DNA from: Okapia johnstoni | Taxonomy: Eukaryota > Chordata > Mammalia > Artiodactyla > Giraffidae | Assembly: GCA_024291935.2 (NCBI GenBank) | Contig: CM044309.1 | Span: 1 to 64,000, forward strand | Reading direction: 5' to 3' | DNA length: 64,000 bases | Shown here: piece by piece, positions 42,771 to 54,079 of the stretch | Position numbering within the stretch: the stretch's first letter is position 1 | Layout of the letters: each line of letters opens with the position of its first letter | Program-made: the position numbers and the translations under genes | The notes under the pieces: model-generated | Seen by the model: the letters and a program-made list of their open reading frames with translations, nothing else | The model's database searches: none | What the model was told of the DNA's origin: nothing

Positions 42771-45278
42771 TCAGTTCAGTTCAATCGCTCAGTCATGTCT
42801 GACTCTTTGCCACCCCATGAACCACACACAGCACTCCAGGCCTCCCTGTCCATCACCAACTCCCAGAGTTTATCCAAACTCATGTCCATTGAGTCAGTGA
42901 TGCCAGCCAGCCATCTCATCCTCTGTCGTCCCCTTCTCTTCCTGCTTTCAATCTTTACCAACATCAGGGTCTTTTCAAATGAGTCAGCTGTTCCCATCAG
43001 GTGACCAAAATATTGGAGTTTCAGCTTCAACATCAGTCCTTCCAATGAACACCCGGGACTGATTTCCTTTAGGATGGACTGGTTGGATCCCTTGCAGTCC
43101 AAGGGACTCTCAAGAGTCTTCTCCAACAACACACTTCAAAAGCATCAATTTTTCTGTGCTCACCTTTCTTTATAGTCCAACTCTCACATCCATACATGAC
43201 TACTGGAAAAACCGTAGCCTTGACTAGACGGACCTTTGCTGACAAAGTAATATCTCTGCTTTTTAATATGCTATCTAGGTTGGTCATAACTTTCCTTCCA
43301 AGGAGTAAGCGTCTTTTAATTTCATGGCTGCAATCACCATCTGCAGTGATTATGGAGCCCAGAAAAATAAAGTCAGCCACTGTTTCCCCATCTATTTGCC
43401 ATGAAGTGATGGGACCAGGTGCCATGATCTTAGTTTTCTAAATGTTGAGCTTTAAGCCAACTTTTTCACTCTCCTCTTTCACTTTCATCAAGAGGCTCTT
43501 TAGTTCTGCTTCACTTTCTGCCATAAGGGTGGTGTCATCTGCATATCTGAGGTTATTGATATTTCTCCCGGTAATCTTGATTCCAGCTTGTGCTTCATCC
43601 AGCACAGCGTTTCTCATGATGTACTCTGCATGTAAGTTAAATAAGCAGGGTGACAATATACAGTCTTGACATACTCCTTTTCCTGTTCGGAACCAGTCTG
43701 CTGTTCCATGTCCAGTTCTAACTGTTGCTTCCTGATCTGCATACAAGTTTCTCAGGAGGCAGGTCAGGTGGTCTGGTATTCCCATCTCTTTCAGAATTTT
43801 CCACAGTTTATTGTGATCCACACAGTCAAATGCTGTGGCATGGTCAATAAAGCAGAAATAGATGTTTTTCTGGTACTCTCTTGCTTTTATGATGATTCAG
43901 CGAATGTTGGCAATTTGATCTTTGGTTCCTCTGCCTTTTCTAAAACCAGCTCGAACATCTGGGAGTTCACGGTTCACATATTGTTGAAGCCTGGCTTGGA
44001 GAATTTTGAGCATTACTTTGCTAGCGTGTGAGATGAGTGCAATTGTGCGGTAGTTTGAGCATTCTTTGGCATTGCCTTTCTTAGGGATTGGAATGAAAAC
44101 TGACCTTTTCCAGGCCTATGACCACTGCTGAGTTTTCCAAATTTGCTGACATATTAGTGCAGCACTTTCACAGCATCATCTTTTAGGATTTGAAATAGCT
44201 CAACTGGAATTCCATCACCTCCACTAGCTTTGTTCGTAGTGATGCTTCCTAAGACCCATTTGACTTCACATTCCAGGATGTCTGGCTTTAGGTGAGTGAT
44301 CACACCATCGTGATTATCTGGGTCATGAAGATCTTTTTTGTACAGTTCTTCTGTGTATTCTTGCTACCTCTTCTTAATATCGTCTGCTTCTGTTAGGTCC
44401 ATACCATTTCTATCCTTAATTGAGCCCATCTTTGCATGAAATGTTCCCTTGGTATCTCTAATTTGCTTGAAGAGATCTCTAGTTTTTCCCATTCTGTTGT
44501 TTTCCTCTATTTCTTTGCATTGATCATGGAGGAATGCTTTCTTATCTCTCCTTGCTATTCTTTGGAACTCTGCATTCAAATGGGTATATCTTTCCTTTTC
44601 TCCTTTGCTTTTTGCTTCTCTTCTTTTCACAGCTATTTGTAAGGCCTCCTCAGACAGCCATTTTGCTTTTTTGCAATACTTTTTCTTGGGGATGGTCTTG
44701 ATCCCTGTCTCCTGTACAATGTCATGAACCTCCATCCATAGTTCATCAGGTACTTTGTGTATCATATCTAGCCCCTTAAATCTATTTCTCACTTCCACTG
44801 TATAATCATAAGGGATTTGATGTAGGTCATACCTGAATGGTCTAGTGGTTTTCCCCACTTTCTTCAATTTAAGTCTGAATTTGACAATAAGGAGTTCACG
44901 GTCTGAGCCACGGTCAGCTCCTGGTCTTGTTTTTGCTGACTGTATAGAACTTCTCCATCTTTGGCTGCAAAGAATATAATCAATCTGATTTCGATGTTGA
45001 CCGTCTGGTGATGTCCATGTGTAGAGTCTTCTCTTGTGTTGTTGAAACAGAGTGTTTGCTATGACCAGTGTGTTCTCTTGACAAAACTCTACTAGCCTTT
45101 GTCTTGCTTCATTCTATACCCCAAGGCCAAATTTGCCTGTTACTCCAGGTATTTCTTGACTTCCTACTTTTGCATTCCAGTCCCCTATAATGAAAAGGAC
45201 ACATTTTTTGGGTGTTAGTTCTAAAAGGTCTTGTAGGTCTTCATAGAACCGTTCAACTTCAGCTTCTTCAGCGTTACT
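42771..45278 (-). mobile_element. BovB LINE, about 2.5 kb, endonuclease to 3' end
   Basis: The tail lies at the left (TCAGTTCAGTTCAATCGC). Minus-strand open pieces: 42776-43132 and 43069-43425 (C-terminal domain), 43438-43821 (RT with NLRYADDTTLMAESEAELKS), 44364-44867 (linker, 167 codons). It enters the endonuclease at the right and stops at about 45278. The reading frame is broken by stops and indels in at least five places. Confidence 0.96.
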
Positions 45279-45296
45279 TGCTTACATTTTCTGTCC

Positions 45297-45795
45297 ATTT
45301 TACCTTGTCTTTTGGCTGTAGCTTTATTTACAGCTTATGTTTTTTCTATTTCCATTTCAGGACACAGTTTTTCTAGAGCTTCTAATACAACTCTTTCAGT
45401 TTCTCACTTGTGATCTGACTTCATTGAGTCTTTAAAGTCACAGAAAACGTTGGTGTATTTCTTGTGACACATGCTTTGACACGCTCTGTCACTGATAGTC
45501 TGGATGCTCCAAGGCAGCATTCTTGGTAAAGAGGCACTTAGCTTCTTGGTCTGAGTTGATACGGGAATTTTTGACTGGCTGAGGCATTGTGGAGCTTTCC
45601 TGCTGGAGTTTACTGCCTCCGTTTCAGACTCTGGTTGGTATTTTTTGGGTTCCACACTTGATTACATTGTCCTTTCTTTGCTCGGTTCTTGAGTAACCTT
45701 TAGCCGCTCATTACTGGTCGAGAATATGCTGGATTCTACCCCTTCTCCACGCAGTCCATCATTCCGAAATGTACCTCAGGGCAAGGAGTAGGCAC
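45297..45795 (-). pseudogene. Possible processed pseudogene, parent not identified
   Basis: On the minus strand one frame can be followed from about 45790 to a TAA at 45335-45337 with only three interruptions (TGA near 45780, TAA near 45670, TGA at 45404). It includes an 83-codon open part (45404-45655) and, after the TGA, ETERVVLEALEKLCPEMEIE in the same frame. An AATAAA signal follows about 7 bp past the TAA (45323-45328). A long frame ending in a stop plus poly-A signal suggests a retrocopied mRNA 3' end. I do not recognise the protein; it is Ser/Lys/Gln-rich. A decayed exon or an unknown repeat are alternatives. Confidence 0.4.
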
Positions 45796-45856
45796 ATCCT
45801 CTCTCAGCATAGCAAAATCAGACAAAATGGGTCTATTTTATTCTAATAGGAAGAAA

Positions 45857-46062
45857 GGACTTTCCAGGTGGCTCAGTGGTAAAGAATCCTGCCAATGCAG
45901 GAGACACGGGTTCAATCCCTGGGTTGGGAAGATACCCTGGAGAAGAAAATGGCAACCTACTCCAGTATTCTTGCCTGGAAAAGTCCATGGACAGGGGAGC
46001 CTGGTGGGCTACAGTCCATGGGGCTGTGAAAGAGTTGGATGCAACTTACGACTAAAGCAACA
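45857..46062 (+). mobile_element. Bov-tA SINE
   Basis: Full element from GGACTTTCCAGGTGGCTCAG through GAGTTGGATGCAACTTACGA, with an AAC/AAG-rich end. Confidence 0.95.
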
Positions 46063-46329
46063 ACAAGAAGAAGAAAACTAATCTCTCAAGAAGGATGATA
46101 AAAGCTGTTTTGGTAAATGAAGCTTTTCACTTGCCCGGTAATCTGAATATCCACTCTGTGATATTGTTGCAGACTAGAGTTTTCTACCCCCTGGCCCCAC
46201 AGTCCTTGTGATGTGACTCTCGTTCTCAGGATGGCAGGAGATCTGGCACTTTCAGCCGTCATGCCTGCTTCCCAGTCAGGAAGAAGGTAGGAGGGCCACT
46301 GGTCTTCTGCCTAATGGAAGCCCTTCCCA

Positions 46330-46490
46330 TCAGATTAAGCTGGCATTTCATTGGTCAGAACTGTGTTGCCTCACAGTTCTGGTCGCTAGCTAGATTGCAG
46401 CTAAGGAAACTGAATGCTTAGCCTTTTTGTCTCTGTGTTAGAGCAAAGCAAAGGAGAATCGGTGTTGAGTGAACCAATTCTTGATTAAGG
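46330..46490 (-). repeat. Ancient repeat copy B (inverted relative to 41245-41400)
   Basis: The reverse complement matches 41245-41400 as described there. Extra sequence to the left (46200-46330) may be part of the same element. Confidence 0.65.
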
Positions 46491-46539
46491 CGAGGACGGG
46501 AGACAGAGAATTTGAGTTATTCAGTGAGTCATTCATTCA

Positions 46540-46665
46540 CGTTATTTTTATTTCCACAATAGGGTGAGAAACTAAGGTTCAGGGAAGTTGCGACAATTAC
46601 CCAAAATGTAGTGGTAAGGGGTCAAGCCCCAGTCATCCCAACCCCAGCGTTTTGCTCTTAAAGGA
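46540..46665 (-). mobile_element. MIR SINE
   Basis: AGGGTGAGAAACTAAGGTTC AGGGAAG and GTGGTAAGGGGTCAAGCCCC AGTC match MIR core in reverse. Confidence 0.7.
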
Positions 46666-46978
46666 CTCGCCTTGCTTTAGAAAAAATCGAGTTTCCTGTT
46701 AGGCACCTTAGGCCAGGGCGATGTTCTGCATTACAATGTAAAAAAGTAGCGTTACATCTGTGGTTGGCAAGAGGCCTCTTTTATGGCTCTAGGACACAAT
46801 GGGATTGACCATTGACTATTATTGACCAATAATTCATTGATTACTCACGGTAGCGGCTTGCAAACCCTACTAGGTATCACAGCTCCTGATCTCTTAGTAG
46901 AATAGGCAGAAATATATCTATTTTGTGGTCAAAGACGAGGTTGCCAACTTGATTTAAGTACCAGTGGTTTTCTTCAAT

Positions 46979-47058
46979 GGGCTTACCTGGTGGCTCAGTG
47001 GTGAAGTGTCTGCCTGCCAACGCAGGAGACCTAGATTTGATCCCTGGGTCAGGAATCC
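46979..47058 (+). mobile_element. Bov-tA SINE head fragment
   Basis: GGGCTTACCTGGTGGCTCAG TGGTGAAG through GATCCCTGGGTCAGGAATCC. Only the tRNA-like head is present. Confidence 0.88.
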
Positions 47059-47351
47059 AGCTTGCAATGGTTTAAAAGATGATCTAATATACCTTCTACA
47101 GTCATTTTCTTTTAAGCTGTAAGTAGAAGGATGTTTAAACCATTTCCTCAAAAAGTAAAAAGCAAAAAGGTATTGTTCTTGAGGCTTCTGCCAAAAGCTG
47201 ATTGACAAGGCATATCACCTATGATTGCTAAGAGATTAGTGATAGGCAGGGTTAGAAGGATTTGAGTGGGCTTCTTGATACTGTAAACTGTGAATAAACT
47301 GGGGCCCAAAGAGTATGTGGAACAGAATTTTAGATTAAAAATAGACCACAA

Positions 47352-47582
47352 GTGAGACTTCTGTAGTGGTCCAGTGGTTCAGAATCTGCCTGCCAACATG
47401 GGGGACAAATGTTCAATCACTTATCTGGGAAGTAAGATCCCACATGCCATGGGACAACTAAGCCCACGGGTCACAGCTATTGAAGCCCACGCCACAGAGC
47501 CTGTGTTTCACAAGAGAAAGCCCACGTGCAGCAAATAAGATCCAGGGCAGCCAGAAATTTTAAAAAGTAAAATAAATAAACC
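47352..47582 (+). mobile_element. CHR-type SINE, nearly full
   Basis: GTGAGACTTCTGTAGTGGTC through GATCCCACATGCCATGGGAC and TTGAAGCCCACGCCACAGAG, ending with an AAATAAATAAA tail. Confidence 0.9.
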
Positions 47583-48530
47583 ACAAGAGCAAGAGTTTTC
47601 ATGTCATTCAGGGGACAAGGCCTTCTGCTTACTCCAAGGCCTGGTTACTTAGATGGAAAGTTTATCTTCACTGTGTGTTGCCTAATGGTGAGGACCGGGC
47701 TTCTTAAAATATAAAGAGGTATCATTTCAAGATAACATTTACCTTCAGAAGGCTCTGCATCACCACACCAAGGTGAGCCTATGTGAACACAAGCATAGTA
47801 CTATGAACACAAGCATAGTACTCACATTCTTGAAAACGGAAACTAAACTATGGTCCACAGAATAAGGTGTGCCTCTGTAATGCTCATTATGTAAGTGACA
47901 GAATCAGAGAATCAGCTTTGGAAATTAGTCCATGGTAAATGACTCACCCACTCATTCCACACACCTTCACTGATCACCTGCTGAGCTAATTGCTGTGGCC
48001 CTATTTGGAATAATCTGATCACAGGCAAAGGGAGACAGTGGCTGCTTTAGTGTGTGTCCAGTTAAACCAGGCACCATCTCACCTATTAACAGCTACTTTG
48101 TAAACAAATCTGTCTCATCACCCTATTCAAGAGCAAGGGGGAAATGAGCCCACAATGACTAAAAGCATGAAAAACTAATTCTTACGAGGACTTTAGAAGG
48201 TTTTGAAGCCTTAACGGGCAAGAATTTTTTGTTAAATAATCAAACAATTACGAGATTTCTGAGAACCACACAGGGCCTATCCCAAAGTAAGCAAAAAGCT
48301 AGTAGTCACCTGCTGGGTAAGTCAATTGTTTACTCAGTATGGTCTTTAAAGTAACCAAACACACACAAATTGAACTTTTGGAGATATTCATGGTCATGGG
48401 GCATGAGCTGACAACCACTCCACTTAGCACTTTCCTGAACTGAGCTGTTGAAATAAGCGGCAAATTCATGACTTCGTGTACCCCAGCCCTCATCAAAATA
48501 GCAAATTTTGTATTATATTTAATCTCCTGA
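47583..48530. other. Mostly unique sequence
   Basis: Contains a short tandem duplication of GAACACAAGCATAGTACT (about 47782-47822). No gene recognised; a 102-codon minus-strand open frame (48299-48607) has no recognisable similarity and overlaps an L2 trace. Confidence 0.4.
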
Positions 48531-48650
48531 ATGATAATGTTCTCTAAAGGCTGGGAACGCTCCTTATTCATCTCTGTACACTCCGCAGCTAACACAAATC
48601 TTGGCATATAGAGATTCTCAATTCATTATTTAATATATGAATATATAAAC
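48531..48650 (+). mobile_element. L2 3' end trace
   Basis: CTCTAAAGGCTGGGAACGCT followed by CTTGGCATATAGAGATTCTC is consistent with an L2 end. Confidence 0.5.
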
Positions 48651-48849
48651 TCGTTTTTTCTCTCACAGGTTAAATTCACAATTGGTTGGGAAATGACTTT
48701 TGTCAGAAGTATAAAAATAACTAGATTTAAATCACTTTAATTAAAAGAAAACAGGTGGATGAATCATTTTATTTGAAACTGTTTGTTACATTCTTCTTTG
48801 AGCAAAAACAGCAACAAAATCTCTCCACATATTTACATGAGAAGGAGGA

Positions 48850-49437
48850 GCCATGTCTCATTCTCAGTTCATGCTGCCAAAACAGAATACCATTACTACA
48901 GAGTACCGTTACTGCAGAGTACCGTTACTACAGGGCACCGTTACTGCAGAGTACCATTACTATGGAGTACCGTTACTGAGTGGCTTATTCTCAGCTCATG
49001 CTGCCAAAGCAGAGTACCATTACTACAGAGTACAGTTACTACAGAGTACTATTACGGAACAGCTTATTCTCAGTTCATGCTGCCAAGACAGAGTACCATT
49101 ACTGCGCAGCTTAAATAGCAAATGTTTGCTTCTCACAGTTCAGGAAGCTGGAAAGACCAAGATCAAGGTACCAGCAGATATGGCGTCCGGTGAAGACACT
49201 CTTCTTGGTCTGCAGACAGATATCTTCTCATTTTATCCTCACGTGGCGGAAAACTGAGAGCAGATGCAAGCTCTCTCGTGTCTCTTCTCGTGAGGGCACT
49301 AATCCCACTCATGAGGGCTCCATCCTCATGACCTAATTACCTTCCAAAGTTCCCATTTCCTAATACCATCAATTTGGGGGTTAAGATTTCAACATGTGAA
49401 TTTTGTGGACACAAACTTTCAGCTCATAACAAAGTTT
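48850..49437 (-). mobile_element. MaLR (MST/MLT1-type) LTR with internal minisatellite
   Basis: 49110-49437 matches a reversed MaLR LTR: TTCTCACAGTTCAGGAAGCT, AGACCAAGATCAAGGTACCA, CCTCACGTGGCGGAAAACTG, GAGGGCACTAATCCCACTCA TGAGGGCTCC, and end GGACACAAACTTTCAGCTCA TAACA. The part near its other end (48858-49110) is expanded into tandem repeats. Confidence 0.85.
48858..49110 (+). repeat. Hierarchical minisatellite: 16-bp units inside a larger repeated unit
   Basis: 16-bp units of the type ACCGTTACTGCAGAGT / ACCATTACTACAGAGT occur in runs. Each run is preceded by the same lead sequence TTCTCAGYTCATGCTGCCAA. Three such larger units are seen: 48858-48983, 48984-49062 and 49063-49110, with decreasing numbers of 16-mers. 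All frames stay open through it, which explains open frames of 74-134 codons here; they are not genes. Confidence 0.93.
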
Positions 49438-49439
49438 TC

Positions 49440-50345
49440 TAAGGTGAAGTTGTGAGTGGTGTCTTTGTTCCCAAGAACCCTAGGCTTAATTTGCAACTCA
49501 CGCAATGCATGGAACAAGTCCACACAACCTTGTTCCATCAATTCACCACTTACTTCTTAGATCTTTCTGCAGGTTCACAGCAAACCATGCAGACAATATC
49601 AGTAGCTAATAATTTGGTATTTCAAACAAATGTTCAATAGTTACTTATTTGGGTAGGAAGAAACAGACTTTTCTCTAAATAAAATTTATACTGAAATAGA
49701 TTCACTTACTAATTCACATTCACCTACCAAAGCAGTGAAATAATTTGGCATAACCTTTTTTTCCCTCTGCAGTTCTTGTTTCTCTAGCATTTTCTTGTGA
49801 TATTTCAGAAACTAGTCACCTTCTTGGGAGGCATATTAATGTGTGCAAAATTTAGATAATAAAACAAGTTCTGGGACACAGCACTATATCATGCATTATT
49901 CATTTTTAGAATTTCAGCAGACTTTCAGCTATGCCTTGACATGTGAGTCACAACACTCAACACAGATAGGTGGGTGATAACAAGGCAGACCTTTCTCTTT
50001 TTGACTTGAGGACGCTCTCTATTTTGGCAGGAGCAAAACTAATTAAGCCTCTCAAGTTACATGTGGCAGAAACTAGAGACACCATAATTCTGATTATTTT
50101 AGGGATACTTTACCCTCCCTGACCCTCAGCCTCTGACTGGACACTAGGATGCTGCCCTTGAGGCTATATGGTCAAGAGAATTGAAAACATTCACGTAGCT
50201 AGAAAGAGAAGGAAGCTTTATCAACCTAATAAAGTGCATCTATGAAACATCTTCACCAACCATAGTTAATGCTAAAACTTTATGCCTCGAATCAGTAACA
50301 AGGTAAGTACTCAACATTTTACTGGAAGTTTGAGCCAGGACAATT
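49440..50345. other. Mostly unique sequence
   Basis: No gene or clear repeat recognised. A purine-rich stretch follows at 50352-50410 (GGAAGGAGAGAGGGAGGAAG). Confidence 0.4.
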
Positions 50346-50611
50346 GTTCAGGGATGGGGTGAAGAAGGAAGAAAGCGAGGAAGGAGAGAGGGAGGAAGGA
50401 AATAAAAGGATATACAAATAGAAGAAGTAGTAAAACTATCTCTAGAGGACATGACATTATATAGAGAAAAACCTAAAGAATTTACAAAGAAACTATTAGG
50501 ACTAGTAAACTGGTTCAGAACAGTTTCAGGACACAATATCAACATACAAAAATCAGTCTTATTTCTACACAGTTGAAAGTGAAAAACTCAAAACTGAATT
50601 TAAGGAAACAA

Positions 50612-50925
50612 CTGTAGGGACTCTCCTGATGGTCCAGTAGTTAAGAATCTGTCTGCTAACGCAGCGAGCAGGGGTTCAATCCCTTGTCTGGGAAGATCCC
50701 TCACGCCATGGAGCAACTGAGCCCATGCATCACAACCACTAAGCCCTCGTCCTCTAGGGCCTGTGTGCCACAACTACTGAGCCCACACACTGTGCCCACA
50801 GCAAGAGAAGCCCCTGCACTGCAACAAAGAGCAGCCCCTGCTCACTGCAGCTCGGGAAAGCCCCCACACAGCGAGGAAGACTCAGCACAGCTATAAATAA
50901 GCCAATACATCTTTTTAAAAAGAGC
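50612..50925 (+). mobile_element. CHR-type SINE, full length, inside L1
   Basis: Starts GGGACTCTCCTGATGGTCCA GTAG, has the B-box GGTTCAATCCCTTG and the long body (CTGTGTGCCACAACTACTGA GCCC...), ending CTATAAATAAGCCAATACAT C. It interrupts the L1. Confidence 0.93.
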
Positions 50926-51100
50926 ACTTACAACTCCACAATAAAAAGACAAATAACCTAATTAAAACTTGGACAAAGAAACTGAATGGACATTTCTTCA
51001 AAGTAGTTCTGCGACTGGCCAGGAAGCACGTGCAAAGAAGCTCAATGTCATTATCATTAGGGAAATACAAATAAAAGCAGTAGTAATATGCACTTCACAT

Positions 51101-51157
51101 CCACTAGAATTTCGTGAGTTTAATCCATGAGAAGGAACAAATTTACCACTAGAATTT
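51101..51157 (+). other. Templated 33-bp insertion with 12-bp target-site duplication
   Basis: In the L1, CCACTAGAATTT occurs at 51101-51112 and again at 51146-51157. Between them lies a segment whose 33 bases (51114-51146) are identical to 29386-29418. Removing it restores continuous L1 sequence. It has no poly-A tail and no transposon ends. Confidence 0.88.
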
Positions 51158-52134
51158 AAAAACAAAAATAGGGAACAAAAAGTATTGGTGAGAAATTGTA
51201 ACTCTCATACACTTTCGAAGAGTGTAAAACATTGAAGTCACTGTGAGAAACAGTTTGGCAGTTCCTCAGAACATAAAACAGGGTTACTATATCATACAGC
51301 AAATTCCATTCCTAGGTGTATACTCAAGAGAATTGAAAGCATACATTCAAACAAAAGCTTGCGTATGAATTTCCGTAGCATCATCTTTCATAACAGCCAA
51401 AAAAGTGAATCAGCCCAAACGTTAATCAACTGATGTATAAGCAAAATGTGGTATATCCAATCAGTGGAATATTGTTCATCCATATAAAGAATGAAGTACT
51501 AATACATGCTACAACAAAGAACCTTGAAAATATTACGCCAAGTGAAGGAAACCAGAAATAAAAGTCTACCTACTAAATGATTCCATTTATTTGAAATGTC
51601 CAGAATAGGCAAATCCATGGAGACAAAGCATGTTAGTGGTTGCCAGGAGCTGAGGGTCAGAGGGAATGGAGAGTTATTGCTGAGTGGATACAAGGTTTCT
51701 GTGTGGTTGATGAAAAACATTCTGAAATTGATAGTGGTGATGGTTATACAACATTGTGAAAGTACTAAAAGTCACTGGATGGTAAAAGCGGTAAATTTTA
51801 TGTTACGTGAATTTTAACGCTATTATTTTTTTAAAAGTTGGCAAATACCACAAACGTGACAAAGTCTCAAAAATAACACAATATACCTGTATTATACTCT
51901 TTTCCCATAGTTTTGTTTGTATACTTTTTGTATCATTATCTCTTCGCATGACAATAATTTTATACTATTGTTTTCTATGGAGAGAAGCAATTCAAATGCA
52001 ATTTAAATAAAATGACATTGCTTTGAGCTGCATAATTATTTAATCAAATTATCCCTACCCTATGCATGAAAACAATAATTTACAGACATATGTAGTGGCT
52101 ATAACTAACGATACTGTATTGGGTACTTAAATTA

Positions 52135-52176
52135 AGATGGTACAGAAAAACTCAAACAAATTTTTTGGCCAACAAA
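52135..52176 (-). mobile_element. Mariner-type DNA transposon end fragment
   Basis: GGTACAGAAAAACTCAAACA AATTTTTTGGCCAAC matches the terminal inverted repeat of mammalian mariner elements (the reverse is GTTGGCCAAAAAATTTGTTT). Only one end is present. Confidence 0.6.
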
Positions 52177-52179
52177 TAA

Positions 52180-52715
52180 AAAGATATTGAATAGCTCACA
52201 GACTTGATTGAACAGTAGATAACCAGGTTTGCATCTAGAAAGCAAAGAACAACGCCCAAATTTATGCCACAGAACTTTCCTAGAGAGGAAATCACTGTTG
52301 CTGCTAGTAAGCTCTGCCCACTGTCATGTGCGGACACCACTGACCCTTGATGTCAGAACACCCTGCAGTTCTGCTCCCTCTGCTCTTTGGGGTTAGTCTT
52401 GCTTTTACTACTGCTGCCCCCAAAAATCTTCCTTGTGGTCCCCATTCCTTCCAGTAACTCCAAGTCTGCAGAGCATCCATATGACGAGAGGAGGGTGAAT
52501 TTGTGCCCACCCCCCTCACAGCTGCATTAGAGGCCAGGGAAGCGATCATCCAGCAGCTTTCTGAGTCTCCTGAATGAAAAATTCTTCACACATAGGATAG
52601 ACTTCTCAAGTTGGGCAGACCAAAAGGATGACAATATCCATCAGACATAGCAAGTCAATCGATCTGTGATAATACATGTGAAGGGCTTAGCAAGTAGCTG
52701 GCTGTAATTATAGAG
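52180..52715. other. Unassigned sequence
   Basis: A GC-richer part (52300-52560) with an 81-codon minus-strand open frame is not recognised. Confidence 0.35.
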
Positions 52716-52719
52716 CACC

Positions 52720-52840
52720 TGCTGCTTGCCTCTCAGAAGACAAAGGCTAAGGATTAATGTGTATTAATGGAAATAGTTTATGTCGTGTGCTTAGCACAAC
52801 TCTTGTTACATAGTGAGTGCGCAATAAACCAGAACTATTG
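52720..52840 (+). mobile_element. MIR 3' end
   Basis: GTGTGCTTAGCACAACTCTT GTTACATAGTGAGTGCGCAA TAAA matches the MIR 3' end. Confidence 0.65.
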
Positions 52841-53778
52841 ATGAGGAGGAGGATATCCAGGATGCTATGGGAGCAGTAGCGGACATTTGGATCCAAGGAA
52901 GTCAGGGTTTCCGAGCTCCGAGAAATGACAATACACCCCTAAAGTGGTCCCAGATTTGGGAACTTCCCACAAGGTCTTCCCACGAGGTCAATCCGTTTAG
53001 CACTGTCCTGTGTCCAGGGAGCGCAAACTCTGCCTTTTGTTTTCAGAAGACCTCATTACTGTTATTGGAAAGAACATTTGGTCAGAGATAAACAATGTTT
53101 TCACTTTCCTGTTTGGAAAGCTATTTAGAGAAGGGAGGAGAGAGGAGGCAAGGGTTTCTGGAGATGTGATGGATGACAAAAGGCATTGCTCCATGCCGCA
53201 ATGGCCCAGAAAAGGCTGCAGTCACACACGGAAAGCTCGTTACTGCTAATGGGAGTTGGGTCTGGCATCCGGAGAAGAACGTGCCCTTGGAGCTGGGCTT
53301 CCCTCTGTGGACAAATTGACATTGAGGGAACCTTTGTCATAAATAATGCCTGCCACTCAAGAGAACATTTAGCCCATTGCTGCAGAGGGAAGACAAAAGA
53401 GACACTGAAGTTTCACAAACTCTGGGAACTCTCTTTAGGAAGACAAACAAAGGCAATCAGGCCCCAGCAGCACAGTGATAGATAAAAGAACTGAAGAGGA
53501 GGCTCTGGGCTGCTGGGCCCTAAGACGGCTGCCCCACGTACAGCTATGTCAAATGTCCATGTGCAAAATGAAAGATCCAGCTCCCGTTCCCCAAAGCTAT
53601 AGTCTACTGCTTTGTGTTACATATTTTTTAAATAGACAAAAAGTAAAATAAAAAATAAAACATGAATTCAGAGTCACAGTCCATTCTACCAAGAATTCTA
53701 TCCCTGGAAGACTGTTGAAAGGTATTTTGGTGAAGGGCTCATGTTATGTGAATTAACAAATAAGTGAATGAATGAAGG
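52841..53778. other. Mostly unique sequence
   Basis: Purine-rich in part (53120-53160). Small open frames on both strands with no recognisable similarity. Confidence 0.4.
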
Positions 53779-53782
53779 ATTG

Positions 53783-53972
53783 TTGCCGTTCTGTTGCTAA
53801 TTCATGTCTGACACTTAGCGACCCCATGGACCACAGCATGTCAGGCTTCCCTGTCCTTCACTGTCTCCTGGAGCTTGCTCAAACTCATGTCCATTGAGTC
53901 AGTGATGCCATCCAACCATCTTATCCTCTGTCAACACCTTCTCCTCTCGCTCTCAATCTTTCCAAATGGAGG
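53783..53972 (-). mobile_element. BovB 3'-end fragment
   Basis: CTAATTCATGTCTGACACTT to CCTTCTCCTCTCGCTCTCAA TCTTTCC is the reversed BovB 3' end, about 190 bp, 5'-truncated. Confidence 0.9.
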
Positions 53973-54079
53973 ATAAATAAATATTAATACAAGGCTTAAC
54001 TACCAGTTTCCTTGAACCACTTTGCCTGCCACTCATCTCCAAGAACCTTTCAGAGAGTTCATTTTAAAATCTTCCAAAA

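Larger units (their letters stand above)
50410..51835 (+). mobile_element. Old L1, ORF2 to 3' end, split by a CHR SINE
   Basis: 50410-50611 matches L1 ORF2 RT sequence (GACATGACATTATATAGAGA, AATATCAACATACAAAAATC AG). 50926-51835 continues through the ORF2 end (TGGACATTTCTTCAAAG, TCCATTCCTAGGTGTATACT C) to the 3' UTR (GTGGTTGCCAGGAGCTGAGG). The frame is extensively broken. A 33-bp insertion is present at 51113-51145. Confidence 0.9.

Noticed and set aside
48858..49110. CRISPR-like array
   Set aside because: Units are contiguous 16-mers without unique spacers, in a mammalian LTR.
48755..49257. Three overlapping open frames of 74-134 codons rich in Tyr/Thr/Leu
   Set aside because: They arise because 16-bp tandem repeats cycle through all frames without making stops; no protein is implied.
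50303..50310. Perfect splice-donor word AAG|GTAAGTAC, and another at 54151
   Set aside because: Eight-base donor words are expected about once or twice by chance in this much sequence on two strands; no matching acceptor with an open exon is nearby.
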